DNA from: Bolinopsis microptera
Lineage: Eukaryota > Ctenophora > Tentaculata > Lobata > Bolinopsidae
Reading direction: 5' to 3'
Length of the DNA: 64,000 nucleotides
Assembly: GCF_026151205.1 (NCBI RefSeq)
Contig: NC_087075.1
Location: forward strand, 2,516,359 to 2,580,358
Under the pieces are notes generated by a model, which made no database searches, had not been told where the DNA came from, and saw only the letters and a program-made list of their open reading frames with translations. Shown piece by piece: positions 9,720 through 22,822 of this stretch. The position numbers and the translations under genes were made by a program. The number at the start of each line of letters is the position of its first letter. Position 1 is the stretch's first letter.

Positions 9720-12700
9720 AAACTCCGCGTACATCGGATTAATAGTAATACTAATACTGTGTAACTTTTAACTGTATGTTTGTTTCTCCCAAACTCTGCG
9801 TACATCGGAGTAATACTAATACTGTGTAACTTTTAACTGTATATTTGTTTCTCCCAAACTCTGCGTACATCGGATTAATAGTAATACTAATACTGTGTAA
9901 CTTTTAACTGTATGTTTGTTTCTCCCAAACTCTGCGTACATCGGAGTAATACTAATACTGTGTAACTTTTAACTGTATGTTTGTTTCTCCCAAACTCCGC
10001 GTACATCGGAGTAATACTAATACTGTGTAACTTTTAACTGTATATTTGTTTCTCCCAAACTCTGCGTACATCGGATTAATAGTAATACTAATACTGTGTA
10101 ACTTTTAACTGTATATTTGTTTCTCCCAAACTCTGCGTACATCGGAGTAATACTAATACTGTGTAACTTTTAACTGTATATTTGTTTCTCCCAAACTCTG
10201 CGTACATCGGAGTAATACTAATACTGTGTAACTTTTAACTGTATATTTGTTTCTCCCAAACTCTGCGTACATCGGAGTAATACTAATACTGTGTAACTTT
10301 TAACTGTATGTTTGTTTCTCCCAAACTCTGCGTACATCGGAGTAATACTAATACTGTGTAACTTTTAACTGTATGTTTGTTTCTCCCAAACTCCGCGTAC
10401 ATCGGAGTAATACTAATACTGTGTAACTTTTAACTGTATATTTGTTTCTCCCAAACTCTGCGTACATCGGATTAATAGTAATACTAATACTGTGTAACTT
10501 TTAACTGTATGTTTGTTTCTCCCAAACTCTGCGTACATCGGAGTAATACTAATACTGTGTAACTTTTAACTGTATATTTGTTTCTCCCAAACTCTGCGTA
10601 CATCGGATTAATAGTAATACTAATACTGTGTAACTTTTAACTGTATGTTTGTTTCTCCCAAACTCTGCGTACATCGGAGTAATACTAATACTGTGTAACT
10701 TTTAACTGTATATTTGTTTCTCCCAAACTCTGCGTACATCGGAGTAATACTAATACTGTGTAACTTTTAACTGTATATTTGTTTCTCCCAAACTCTGCGT
10801 ACATCGGATTAATAGTAATACTAATACTGTGTAACTTTTAACTGTATGTTTGTTTCTCCCAAACTCTGCGTACATCGGAGTAATACTAATACTGTGTAAC
10901 TTTTAACTGTATATTTGTTTCTCCCAAACTCCGCGTACATCGGAGTAATACTAAAACTGTGTAACTTTTAACTGTATGTTTGTTTCTCACAAACTCTGCG
11001 TACATCGGATTAATAGTAATACTAATACTGTGTAACTTTTAACTGTATATTTGTTTCTCCCAAACTCTGCGTACATCGGAGTAATACTAATACTGTGTAA
11101 CTTTTAACTGTATATTTGTTTCTCCCAAACTCTGCGTACATCGGAGTAATACTAATACTGTGTAACTTTTAACTGTATATTTGTTTCTCCCAAACTCTGC
11201 GTACATCGGATTAATAGTAATACTAATACTGTGTAACTTTTAACTGTATGTTTGTTTCTCCCAAACTCTGCGTACATCGGAGTAATACTAATACTGTGTA
11301 ACTTTTAACTGTATATTTGTTTCTCCCAAACTCCGCGTACATCGGAGTAATACTAAAACTGTGTAACTTTTAACTGTATGTTTGTTTCTCACAAACTCTG
11401 CGTACATCGGATTAATAGTAATACTAATACTGTGTAACTTTTAACTGTATGTTTGTTTCTCCCAAACTCTGCGTACATCGGAGTAATACTAATACTGTGT
11501 AACTTTTAACTGTATGTTTGTTTCTCCCAAACTCCGCGTACATCGGAGTAATACTAATACTGTGTAACTTTTAACTGTATGTTTGTTTCTCCCAAACTCT
11601 GCGTACATCGGAGTAATACTAATACTGTGTAACTTTTAACTGTATATTTGTTTCTCCCAAACTCTGCGTACATCGGATTAATAGTAATACTAATACTGTG
11701 TAACTTTTAACTGTATGTTTGTTTCTCCCAAACTCTGCGTACATCGGAGTAATACTAATACTGTGTAACTTTTAACTGTATATTTGTTTCTCCCAAACTC
11801 CGCGTACATCGGAGTAATACTAAAACTGTGTAACTTTTAACTGTATGTTTGTTTCTCACAAACTCTGCGTACATCGGATTAATAGTAATACTAATACTGT
11901 GTAACTTTTAACTGTATGTTTGTTTCTCCCAAACTCTGCGTACATCGGAGTAATACTAATACTGTGTAACTTTTAACTGTATGTTTGTTTCTCCCAAACT
12001 CCGCGTACATCGGAGTAATACTAAAACTGTGTAACTTTTAACTGTATGTTTGTTTCTCACAAACTCTGCGTACATCGGATTAATAGTAATACTAATACTG
12101 TGTAACTTTTAACTGTATGTTTGTTTCTCCCAAACTCTGCGTACATCGGAGTAATACTAATACTGTGTAACTTTTAACTGTATGTTTGTTTCTCCCAAAC
12201 TCCGCGTACATCGGAGTAATACTAATACTGTGTAACTTTTAACTGTATGTTTGTTTCTCCCAAACTCTGCGTACATCGGAGTAATACTAATACTGTGTAA
12301 CTTTTAACTGTATGTTTGTTTCTCCCAAACTCTGCGTACATCGGAGTAATACTAATACTGTGTAACTTTTAACTGTATGTTTGTTCCTCCCAAACTCTGC
12401 GTACATCGGAGTAATAGTAATACTAATACTGTGTAACTTTTAACTGTATGTTTGTTTCTCCCAAACTCCGCGTACATCGGAGTAATACTAATACTGTGTA
12501 ACTTTTAACTGTATGTTTGTTCCTCCCAAACTCTGCGTACATCGGAGTATTACTAATACTGTGTAACTTTTAACTGTATATTTGTTCCTCCCAAACTCTG
12601 CGTACATCGGAGTATTACTAATACTGTGTAACTTTTAACTGTATGTTTGTTTCTCCCAAACTCTGCGTACATCGGAGTATTACTAATACTGTGTAACTTT

Positions 12701-13105
12701 TAACTGTATGTTTGTTTCTCCCAAACTCTGCGTACATCGGAGTATTACTAATACTGTGTAACTTTTAACTGTATGTTTGTTCCTCCCAAACTCTGCGTAC
12801 ATCGGAGTAATACTAATACTGTGTAACTTTTAACTGTATGTTTGTTTCTCCCAAACTCTGCGTACATCGGAGTAATACTAATACTGTGTAACTTTTAACT
12901 GTATGTTTGTTTCTCCCAAACTCTGCGTACATCGGAGTATTACTAATACTGTGTAACTTTTAACTGTATGTTTGTTTCTCCCAAACTCTGCGTACATCGG
13001 AGTATTACTAATACTGTGTAACTTTTAACTGTATATTTGTTCCTCCCAAACTCTGCGTACATCGGAGTAATACTAATACTGTGTAACTTTTAACTGTATG
13101 TTTGT
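9720..13105 (-). repeat. 65/71-bp satellite array, right block
   Basis: About 51 copies in inverse orientation to the left block. 65-bp units (GGAGTAATAC junction) alternate with 71-bp units (GGATTAATAGTAATAC junction) in recurring patterns, and diagnostic variants (CTCACAAACT, ACTAAAACTG) recur together, indicating blocks duplicated as multimers. Confidence 0.95.
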
Positions 13106-13929
13106 TACATACTATATTACTAACAGTAAAGTTAAGAGTAATAATTATAAGAAGCGTACCATGTTGAACTTATCAACGGTCACTTCACACTTTACACTTG
13201 CTTTTAGTTCTATAGGTTATTTTTTAAACATAGCTCATCGGACGTTATTTTACCCGTACTGCCACCGGACATAATGTGAACGGCCGGCATAATTTTGAGC
13301 GGAAATTAAAATAAACGCTAGGGCTTAACTTGTAGCATCTGCAACTATTAACTTATGTCCGTAAAAATAAACTATAAGTTAGTTTTATTGATCATATTAG
13401 GTGTACAACTACAACTACAATTAATTTTGCTCAGGGTTATGTTTTAATAGTTTAATATTTTGGTATTCCCCTGTGTGTTCCAACATAACAGGAATATTTA
13501 CTCAATGACTCAGAGTAGAATGTATATACTAATCTCTGATATTATATATTGAAACATAGCCCGCCAAGTACAGCACATACCTCAATACACATTACAGTGA
13601 ACGTAACATGCAATGCGATCCTGAGGGCTATAATTATGAGAAGGTGTTGTCACGTGATCTCCCTCACATGACTACTATCGAGTCACCATTTAGTATGAAT
13701 CAGCAATTAAACTACTGTGCTTACATATGCAGAATGATGGATGAGCACATATAATTGCCTGCTTCATAGTTTGTTCACCCAATATATTCACCCAATGTTA
13801 TTGTTACTATCAAAGCTGTGTTAGGACCATTTTCAAAAATATTTCGCCATCTATACTGTCACAATGTAAGTTTTACAATGGTACAACCTCCATAAAAATC
13901 TAAAAAAATCGGATAAAACCAACCACACT
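13106..13929. other. Unique spacer, nothing recognised
   Basis: Non-repetitive AT-rich sequence between two arrays. I found no convincing exon, RNA gene or transposon end on either strand. Confidence 0.5.
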
Positions 13930-14098
13930 ATGCACTGCTAGGACAGTTCACTGCACTGCTAGGACAGTTCACTGCACTGCTAGGACAGTTCACTGCATTG
14001 CTAGGACAGTTCACTGCACTGCTAGGACAGTTCACTGCACTGCTAGGACAGTTTACTGCACTGTTAGGAGAGTTCACTGCACTACTAGGACAGTTCAC
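13930..14098 (+). repeat. 21-bp minisatellite
   Basis: About eight copies of a 21-bp unit containing CACTGCTAGGACAGTTCA, with point variants in the last copies, directly adjoining the 48-bp array. Confidence 0.9.
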
Positions 14099-17000
14099 GT
14101 GGTATGTGACGGAGCACCTGCAATGTGACAGGAGGGAGCTGATCTAGTGGTATGTGGTGGAGCACCTGCAATGTGACAAGAGGAAGCTGATCTAGTGGTA
14201 TGTGACGGAGCACCTGCAATGTGACAGGAGGAAGCTGATCTAGTGGTATGTGACGGAGCACCTGCAATGTGACAGGAGGAAGCTGATCTAGTGGTATGTG
14301 GTGGAGCACCTGCAATGTGACAGGAGGAAGCTGATCTAGTGGTATCTGGTGGAGCACCTGCAATATGACAGGAGGAAGCTGATCTAGTGGTATGTGACGG
14401 AGCACCTGCAATGTGACAGGAGGAAGCTGATCTAGTGGTATGTGACGGAGCACCTGCAATGTGACAGGAGGAAGCTGATCTAGTGGTATGTGACGGAGCA
14501 CCTGCAATGTGACAGGAGGAAGCTGATCTAGTGGTATGTGACGGAGCACCTGCAATGTGACAAGAGGAAGCTGATCTAGTGGTATGTGACGGAGCACCTG
14601 CAATGTGACAAGAGGAAGCTGATCTAGTGGTATGTGACGGAGCAGACCTGCAATGTGACAGGAGGAAGCTGATCTAGTGGTATGTGGTGGAGCACCTGCA
14701 ATGTGACAGGAGGAGCTGATCTAGTGGTATGTGACGGAGCACCTGCAATGTGACAGGAGGAAGCTGATCTAGTGGTATGTGACGGAGCACCTGCAATGTG
14801 ACAGGAGGAAGCTGATCTAGTGGTATGTGGTGGAGCACCTGCAATGTGACAAGAGGAAGCTGATCTAGTGGTATGTGACGGAGCACCTGCAATGTGACAG
14901 GAGGAAGCTGATCTAGTGGTATGTGACGGAGCACCTGCAATGTGACAGGAGGAAGCTGATCTAGTGGTATGTGACGGAGCACCTGCAATGTGACAGGAGG
15001 AAGCTGATCTAGTGGTATGTGGCGAGCACCTGCAATGTGACAGAGGAAGCTGATCTAGTGGTATGTGACGAGCACCTGCAATGTGACAGGAAGGAAGCTG
15101 ATCTAGTGGTATGTGACGGAGCACCTGCAATGTGACAGGAGGAAGCTGATCTAGTGGTATGTGGCGGAGCACCTGCAATGTGACAGGAGGAAGCTGATCT
15201 AGTGGTATGTGACGGAGCACCTGCAATGTGACAGGAGGAAGCTGATCTAGTGGTATGTGACGGAGCACCTGCAATGTGACAGGAGGAAGCTGATCTAGTG
15301 GTATGTGACAGAGCACCTGCAATGTAACAGGAGGAAGCTGATCTAGTGGTATGTGGTGGAGCACCTGCAATGTGACCAAGAGGAAGCTGATCTAGTGGTA
15401 TGTGGTGAGCACCTGCAATGTGACAGAGGAAGCTGATCTAGTGGTATGTGACGGAGCACCTGCAATGTGACAGGAGGAAGCTGATCTAGTGGTATGTGAC
15501 GGAGCACCTGCAATGTGACAGGAGGAAGCTGATCTAGTGGTATGTGACAGAGCACCTGCAAATGTAAACAGGAGAAGCTGATCTAGTGGTATGTGGGACG
15601 GAGCACCTAGCATTGTGACAGGAGGGGAAGCTGATCTAGTGGTATGTGGCGGAAGCACCTGCAATGTGACAGGAGGGAAGCTGATCTAGTGGTTTGTGAT
15701 CGGAGCACCTGCAATGTGACAGGAGGAAGGTGATCTAGTGGTATGTGACGGAGCACCTGCAATGTGGGACAGGGAGGAAGCTGATCTAGTGGTATGTGAC
15801 GGAGCACCTGCATTGTGCACGGAGGAAGCTGATCTTGTGGGTATGTGGTGGTGGTGAGCTCCTGCAATGTGACAGGAGGAAGGCCTGATCTAGTGGAATG
15901 TGACGGAGCACCTGCAATGTGACAGGAGGAAGCTGACTATAGTGGTATTTGGCGGAGCACCTGCAATGTGACAGGAGGAAGCTGACTATGGTATGGGGGG
16001 AGCACCTGCTTGGACAAGAGAATGATCTAGTGGTATGTGAGGGAGCACCGCAAGGGCAGGAGGAAGCTAATTAGTGGTTGTACGGAGCACCTGCAATGGC
16101 AGGGGGGCTGATCAGGGGAAAAGGACGGAGCACCTCAATGTACGAGGAAGCTGATCAAGGGGTATGTTGACGGGCCCTCATGGAGGGGGAAGCGATATAG
16201 GGGTAGTGACGGAGCACCTGCAATGTGAAGGAGGAACTGATTAGTGGTATGTACGGGCCCCTCAATGTCGGGGAAGCTGTCTAGTGGTATGTGAGGGACA
16301 CCTCAATGTACAGGGGGAAAGTGATCTAGTGGTTTGTGAGGGCACTGCAATGTGAAAAGGGGGAACTGTCTAGGGGTAGTGACGGAGCCCTGCAAGTGAC
16401 AGGGGAAGCGATCTATGGTATGTGACAAGCACCTCTTACAGGGGGAAGCGATCTAGGGATTGGCGGAGCACCTGCAAGTGACAGGGGGAATGATCTATGG
16501 AAGGGCGGACACCTGCAATTGACAGGGGGAAGCTGAATTAGGGGTTTGGCAAAGCACCTGCAAGTGAAAAGAGGAAGTGATCTGGGGTTGTGAGGGAGCC
16601 CTAAAGGGGACAGGGGGAACAAATCTAGGGGTATTGACGGAGCCCCCAATGTGACGGGAGGTACTGATTGGGTATTACGGAGCACCTCAATGGACAGGAG
16701 AAGCTGTAAAGGGGTTGGGAAGGAGCCCCTGCAATGTGAAGGGGGGAAGCAAATATGGGAGGACGAGCCCTGCAATGTGCAGGGGGAAGCTACAGGGGAT
16801 GGCGGAGCACCTGCAAGTGACGGGGGAAGCTATTAGTGGTAGGGAGGGACACCGAATGGACAGGGGGAAGCTATTATTTAAAGTCGGAGCACCTGCAAGT
16901 GAAGGGGGGAAGCTGACTATGGAGTAGGAGCCCCTGCAATGTGACAGGAGGAAGTTCCCTGGTATGTGACGGACCCTGCAAGTGACAGGGGGAATTTACT

Positions 17001-19866
17001 ATTTTGTGGCGGAGCCCTGAAATTTGACAGGAGAACGATCTAGTGGTATTAGGGGACACCTGCATGTGACAGGGGAATGACTAGGGTATTGGCGGAGCAC
17101 CTGCAATGTGAAAAAGGGGAAGTGATTTTGGGGTTGTGACGGACCCGCTGTCGGGAGGAAAGCTGATCATGTTTGGGGACACCTGCAATGTGAAGGGGAA
17201 GTGATCTATGTATGTAGGGAGCACCTGCAATGTGACAGGGGGAAACTGACTATTATTACGGGCCCGAAATGTGCAGGGGGGAAGTGTCTAGGGAAAGGGG
17301 GGGAGCACCTGCAATTTACGGAGGAACGATCTAGTGGTAGGAGGGACCCGCAATTGACAGGGGGAAGCGATCTAGTGGTTGGGCGAGACCTAAAATTGAC
17401 AAGTAAAACTGATCAGTGGTATGGACGGAGCACCTCAATGTGACGGGAGGAAGCGACAGTGGTATGTGAGGGAGCCCTCAATGTGACGGGAGGAAGCGAT
17501 CAGTGGTATTACGGAGCACCGCAGGGGACAGGGGGAAGCTGATTGGGGTATTTTGGGGGCCCCTAAATGTGACAGGAGGAAGCTGATCTATGATGTGGCG
17601 GAGCACCTAAAAGGGTGACGGGGGGGGAAAATCAGTTTTTTGGGGGGAGCACCTCAATGTGACAGGAGGAAGTAAAACTAGGGGTATGGGGGAGCACCTC
17701 AATGGGGAGGGAGCGACTAGGGGTATTACGGACCCCTGCAATGTACAGGAAAGCTGATTTTGGGGGAAAAATTTGGGACGGACCCCGCAATGGCAGGGGG
17801 AAGCGATCAGGGGAAAGTGAGGAGCACCTGCGGGAAGGGAGGAAGCTGACTATGGTAATTGGGGACCCCCTCAATGTGAAGGAGGAAGGGGCTAGGGGAG
17901 TACGGCACCGGGCTTGAAAGGGAAAGCTGATCTAGGGTAGTGACGGAGCACCTGCAATCGGACGGGAGGGAACGACAGGGTAGGGGGAGAGCACCTGCAA
18001 TTAAAGGGAGAAATGACAGGGGTTGTGGGGAGCCCCTCAATGTGAAAAGAGGAAGCGATCTAGGGGTATGTGGGGGAGCCCTGAAATGTGAGGAGGAAGC
18101 TGCTAGTGTATTGATGGGCCCCGCAATGTGACGGGGGAAAGCTGATCTTTGTATGTGACGACCCCCCCAAATGTGAAGGGAGAAGCTATCTAGGGGATGT
18201 GGGGGAGCCCCTGCTTTACAGGGGGAAGCTGATCTAGGGTAGGAGGGGCACCTGCAATGTGACAAGGAAGCGTCAGTGTATTGGACGGAGCACCCAAACA
18301 AGGAAGCTGACAGGGTATGTGACGAACACCTCAAGGGTCGGAGGAAGTGTCGGGTATTGCGGACACCCAATTGACAGAGGAAGTGATTACTGGTTTAGGG
18401 AGCACCTGCTTGTACAGGGGGAAGCTATCTAGTGGTATTGAGGAGCCCTGCTGTACAAAAAAGCTGATTAGGATTGGTGGAGCACCTGCAATGTGAAAAA
18501 GGGGAAAGTATCTAGGGGTATGTGAGGGAGACCGCAATTGACGGGAGGAAGTGACTAGGGTTTTGGAGGGGCACCCAATGTACAGGGGGAGCGATTTTGG
18601 GGTAGTACGGACACCTGCAATGGACGGAAGGGGATCTAGTGGTATTGACAGAAAACCGAAAATGGTAGTGACGGAGCACCTCATGTGACGGGAAAAGCGA
18701 TCTAGGGATGTGACGAGCCCCTGAAAGGGACAAGAGGACAACAGGGGGAGGGAGGGACACCTGAAATTACAGGGGGAAGCGATCATGGTATTAGGGCCCC
18801 TCATTGACAGGGGAAAAGCTATCTAGTGTATGTGACAGCCCCTCCCATTGACAGGAGGAAGCTGATCTAGGGTTTACGGGCACCTGCAATGTGACGGGGG
18901 AAGCTGATTTGGTATGTGAGGGAGCACCTGCAATTGACGGGAGGAAGTGATCAGGGGGATGTGCGGGCCCTCAATTGACAGGGGAAGTGTGTAGGGGTAT
19001 GGGCGGGCCCCTGCAATTACAAAGGGGAAGCTGATCATGGTATTTGGCGGAGCACCTGCAAGGTGACGGGGAAGGATCGGGGTAGTGACGGAGCACCTGA
19101 AATGTAAAAGGGGAGGAACTGTCTGTGGTATGTGAGGGAGCCCTGCTGTGGCAGGGGGAAAAGCTGTTTTATGGTATGTGGGGGAGCACCTGCAATGTGA
19201 CGGGGAAGCTGTCTATTGGTAGGGAGGGACACCTGCAAGTACGGGGGAGCAAACTAGTGGTATGTGACGGAGCACCTGAAATGTGAAAGGGGAAGTGTTT
19301 TAGGGGTTGTGGGGGAGCACCTGCAAAGGGGAAAGGAACGATCTAGTGGATGGACGGAGCACCTAAAGTGAAAAGGAAATGCTGGGGATGTGACGGAGCC
19401 CTGAATGTGACAGGAGGAAGCGTTTCTAGTGGATGTGACGGGCCCCGCAGTACGGGATGAAGCGATCTATGGTATGTGAGGGACCCGCAATTGACAGGGG
19501 GAAGCTGATCATGGTAGTGGCGGAGCCCCGAATGTACAGGAGAAGCTGATCTATGGTATGTGGGGAGCACCTGCAGTACGGGGGGAAAGTGATCATTTTT
19601 CGGAGCACCTGCAATGTGAGCAGGAGGAAGCTGATTCTAGGATGGTATGTGACGGAGCACCTGCAATGTGACAGGAGGAAGCTGATCTAGTGGTATGTGA
19701 CGGAGCACCTGCAATGTGACAGGAGGAAGCTGATCTAGTGGTATGTGACGGGAGCACCTGCAATGTGACAGGAGGAAGCTGATCTAGTGGTATGTGACGG
19801 AGCACCTGCAATGTGACAAGAGGAAGCTGATCTAGTGGTATGTGACGGAGCACCTGCAATGTGACA
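14098..19866 (+). repeat. 48-bp minisatellite array
   Basis: About 120 copies of a 48-bp unit (GGTATGTGACGGAGCACC, then CAATGTGACAGGAGG and CTGATCTAGT). Units are near-identical at both ends (14100-15560 and 19630-19866) but strongly degraded between about 15600 and 19600, with base loss and G-run expansion. Minus-strand frames repeating [16 protein letters not shown] occur because 48 is divisible by three. The array probably lies in an intron, since it ends at the splice acceptor of an FTSJ1 exon. Confidence 0.95.
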
Positions 19867-19968
19867 GGACTCCACGATGTCGACGAGTTCATTCAGGCCC
19901 AGCTGCTCCTGGCTGCTTTCAACATTACCACTCACGTATTGAAGCTAGGTGGCACTTTCGTTGCTAAG
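19867..19968 (+). CDS. FTSJ1: Internal exon of the tRNA 2'-O-methyltransferase FTSJ1/TRM7 homologue
   Basis: The exon encodes [18 protein letters not shown], then [10 protein letters not shown] and TFVAK, closely matching the conserved region of FTSJ1/Trm7 (RrmJ/FtsJ family) that ends in the K of the catalytic K-D-K-E tetrad (here the final AAG codon). It ends at AAG|GTAACC, a good donor. The acceptor AG falls in the last 48-bp repeat unit (TGACAG), so the exact first base (19867-19869) is uncertain. By family the enzyme methylates positions 32 and 34 of the tRNA anticodon loop with WD-repeat partners. Flanking exons should lie upstream beyond the satellite and downstream; I could not find them, the downstream sequence being AT-rich and apparently error-prone. 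Confidence 0.82.
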
Positions 19969-21094
19969 GTAACCAAGTTTTAATTACAAATTCATAAGGC
20001 ATTGTATTAGTGTCATATAGCGACTGAGGTAGGGTCAGGGCCAATGATATGATATGATGTAAGTGTTACTAGTCCTCTAGTTAGGTTCTTCTATATTAGC
20101 AGCTTGATGTTTTACTTTGTTGGGGAGGCGATGAGAACACGAGTTATTTTGAGAAACGGAAAATACTATAACTGTTTTTTGAACACGAAAATTGTATTTA
20201 TAAGAAAATAAAAAAAATTATCAAAAGAATTTTACAACATAATTTTACAATGCAACAAAAATTTAGTCTCAATCATTTTTTCCTTATGAAAACATTTCTC
20301 AGAGCCCCATTAAAGATTATTTTAAAAATTTTAAATTTAGTAAACATAAAGATTGGCTGTACTTCTTTTTGAACTTTTCTTTTTTTATTATTGCAATCTG
20401 AAATTTGGGATTTTGACAGTAACATTAAAATATACAACAATAAAAATAACAATAATAAAACTCATCTAAAAATAATCTCAGTCTCTTTTTGTCCATAAAT
20501 TGGGCCTTTATTCCCTCCCCCCTCAAAACTCTTTAAAAATAATTTAAATTAAAGATTAGCTTGAAGGGAAATTTAATAATTAGCTGCCAATTTTTATTAT
20601 TTTTTTTATATCATCTTTTTTATAATTTTCTTAATTTTCTTTTGATCATACTGCTTCGCGAAAAGCATTTCATTTTGTGTTAATACCCAAAACCTTTTTC
20701 CCAAAGGGAAAAACTTTTTATGTATTTTAAGGGCAAAAATCACCATTAAAGGAGATTTAAAAATTTTATTTTATAATTAAGAACAATTGGTTTTACAAAA
20801 AAAAAGAGTACAGACGTAAAATGATTAATTTAGCGTCTCTTAATATCGAAACAATTTCCGAAATTTCTCCTTTTAAAAAGGCCCCGAAAATTTTGTAGAA
20901 AAACAATTTCAAAAATGAAAACAAAAACAGAACAAACTTTTAAAATTTCAAAAAATTCTAAAATTTAAACCCGAATAAAAAATTCAAATAGTCTTTTCTT
21001 CTTAATAAATATGGTGGCCGGTTTTTAGCCTAAATAGGGGAAGGGCTTTTTAGCCGAAACCTTGACGCTCCATTCATTTAGCAAATTCAATTTC
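19969..21094. other. AT-rich presumed intron/intergenic, low sequence quality
   Basis: Long A and T runs and no usable open frames. I looked for the next FTSJ1 exon and did not find it. Confidence 0.5.
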
Positions 21095-22822
21095 CCCATA
21101 AATAACCTTTACCCTTACGGCCACCCCTTGAACCCGATTCGTACATTCCTAGACTCATAGTACACCTTCCGATGGTTGCTGAGTAGGGGATATCAGCTCG
21201 GTACTGCGGTTACCAACAATGACAGCTGTCATCTTGGATCGTCCCGGTAGTTGCAACCATGCATTGAGGCTATCCGTGTGGGTCTTTGTGGTGGGTGCTT
21301 CCAGTTTCAAATGTGGAGGTGGTCGAAGCGGCTAACGGTTGTCTTGTGCGCCTGCTCCTATGATAGGTACTTTGCCTCGATCTCAACTGCTATGCCCAGT
21401 TTGGATCGCCTGACTGTATTTTAAAGGGAGCTCGATTCAGCTATGGAGTAGGGTGATGGTTCTGGTCAATTTTTGCGGTTGATCGGAGGAAATTCTCCAC
21501 AACCGTCGGGCTCATCTTAACAGGAGCAGTCTGCTGTCTTTCGCTATTGAGATCATACTGCACGTTGTACATGTAGATCTTCTCTATAGGTTTCTCTGCC
21601 AGTATGAGTGGAACTGGCTTGTTCAAGAAGTAGGAGAGCTGGGGTAGGAGTGGTAGCTTGCTACAGCTCCGAACCCTCTCACTGACTGCAAGGAGCTAGA
21701 AGATGTTCGAGCCTCGTAGATCGAAACATCAGAATTAGCCCCACTTCCATGGTCCCTCCAAACGTATCCCAGTTGCTGGATGATCCGTATGAAGTGTAAC
21801 TGCTCTTCAACACAGTAAACGTCACCAATATTAGGGGTAACTGCCGGAAGTAGCGACGCTTCCCAGGGAGACGTACCTCCAGGACAGTTCAGCTCTCCAC
21901 AGTTGTTCATTCTTTGTTTGCTTCCCGAACCCTGTCATTCCAGATCCTTGAGTAGGATAATTGGTGCCCGAACGGAGGTCGTCGTTAACGTTTTTAGGTT
22001 TCAGCAGGAACCCTATCTAGGCTTGCTGTGTGAGGCAACAACAATATCTCCAACAGGATAATACCCGCTTCTAGATTCAGCTCTCCAGATTGAACAGTCA
22101 GCATCAGCTCCAGATCCAGCGTCGTTCCAGATCTGCTTCAGCTCCCCAACTTCGTACAAGTTAGTGGTTTGTCATCTTTAGTAGGCAGACTCCAAACATC
22201 GCGAACATTATTACCGTCAGCTCTAAGGAGATACGAAGAAGACGGTCTGGAGTATCCATTGACACCATAAAGGTTCTGCATCAATTCCAAAAGGCGTCTC
22301 CCCAGCCCTAATGACAGTCCACAAACAAAGTCAGAATATGCCCCCGAGCCGTTGTCGTTCCAAGTATGTACCGTATCTGCGCTGGACTACGTTACTGGTT
22401 CTTTACACAACAGTTACTTGCTGGAGTCAGTTTCGTATAATGACTCCCCATTGCAACTCCTCCAAGACAGGTGTATCCAGATGGAGCGTCATCATGTATA
22501 TAGCAACCGTCAGAAATAATGCACCACTCCTGAATCCTCCACACTCGAGAGAACCTGATCGGGTGACTTAGGGCTCTCTGCTTTCCTCTGTGACACCAAC
22601 ACTGCTTTAGCTGTGGGACGACCCCACCCATCAGTAGCTATATCTCCGAGAGAGCAGAGACTCTGACTGATAGTTCCGTACGCGCCAAACTGCCGCCCAT
22701 CCCGGTCAGCTTCAGACCCTGCATCATGCCAGATTCGTTCATAAGCAATCAGAGTACTTGTAGACAATAGCAGGATCTTGAGCAGCAGCCACTGATATCA
22801 TGGCTAATGCAAACAGAATCAT
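21095..22822 (-). pseudogene. Secreted protein with Vps62-like repeats and an aerolysin-like C-terminal module, frame-broken
   Basis: The ATG at 22822 opens a clear signal peptide (MILFALAMISVAAAQ). Copies of a motif of the type W-N/H/R-D-x-G-S-x-A-x-x-D, followed by Y-x-x-L/V-G-D-I, occur at ~22730, ~22370, ~22120 and ~21770, the pattern of Vps62/DUF946-type repeats. Below 21630 are segments resembling the aerolysin/ETX family: a YNVQYDL strand (~21560), KLGIAVEIEAKY (~21390), and a PYSAT-GMYESG-like end (~21150). Aerolysin-family proteins form beta-barrel pores; that role here is inferred. Reading passes through several frames (breaks near 22760, 22510, 22150, 21630 and below 21440), with no room for introns at the first and third breaks. 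Either this is a pseudogene or the sequence has indel errors. Confidence 0.55.

Noticed and set aside
13106-13929. Upstream FTSJ1 exons
   Set aside because: I searched for the conserved CAAPGSWSQ-type motif of the SAM-binding region in this spacer and did not find it.
14085-15867. Repeat protein [16 protein letters not shown] on the minus strand
   Set aside because: The 48-bp period keeps any frame open; units with indels switch frame freely and there is no start, signal or flanking exon on that strand, while a real plus-strand exon follows the array.
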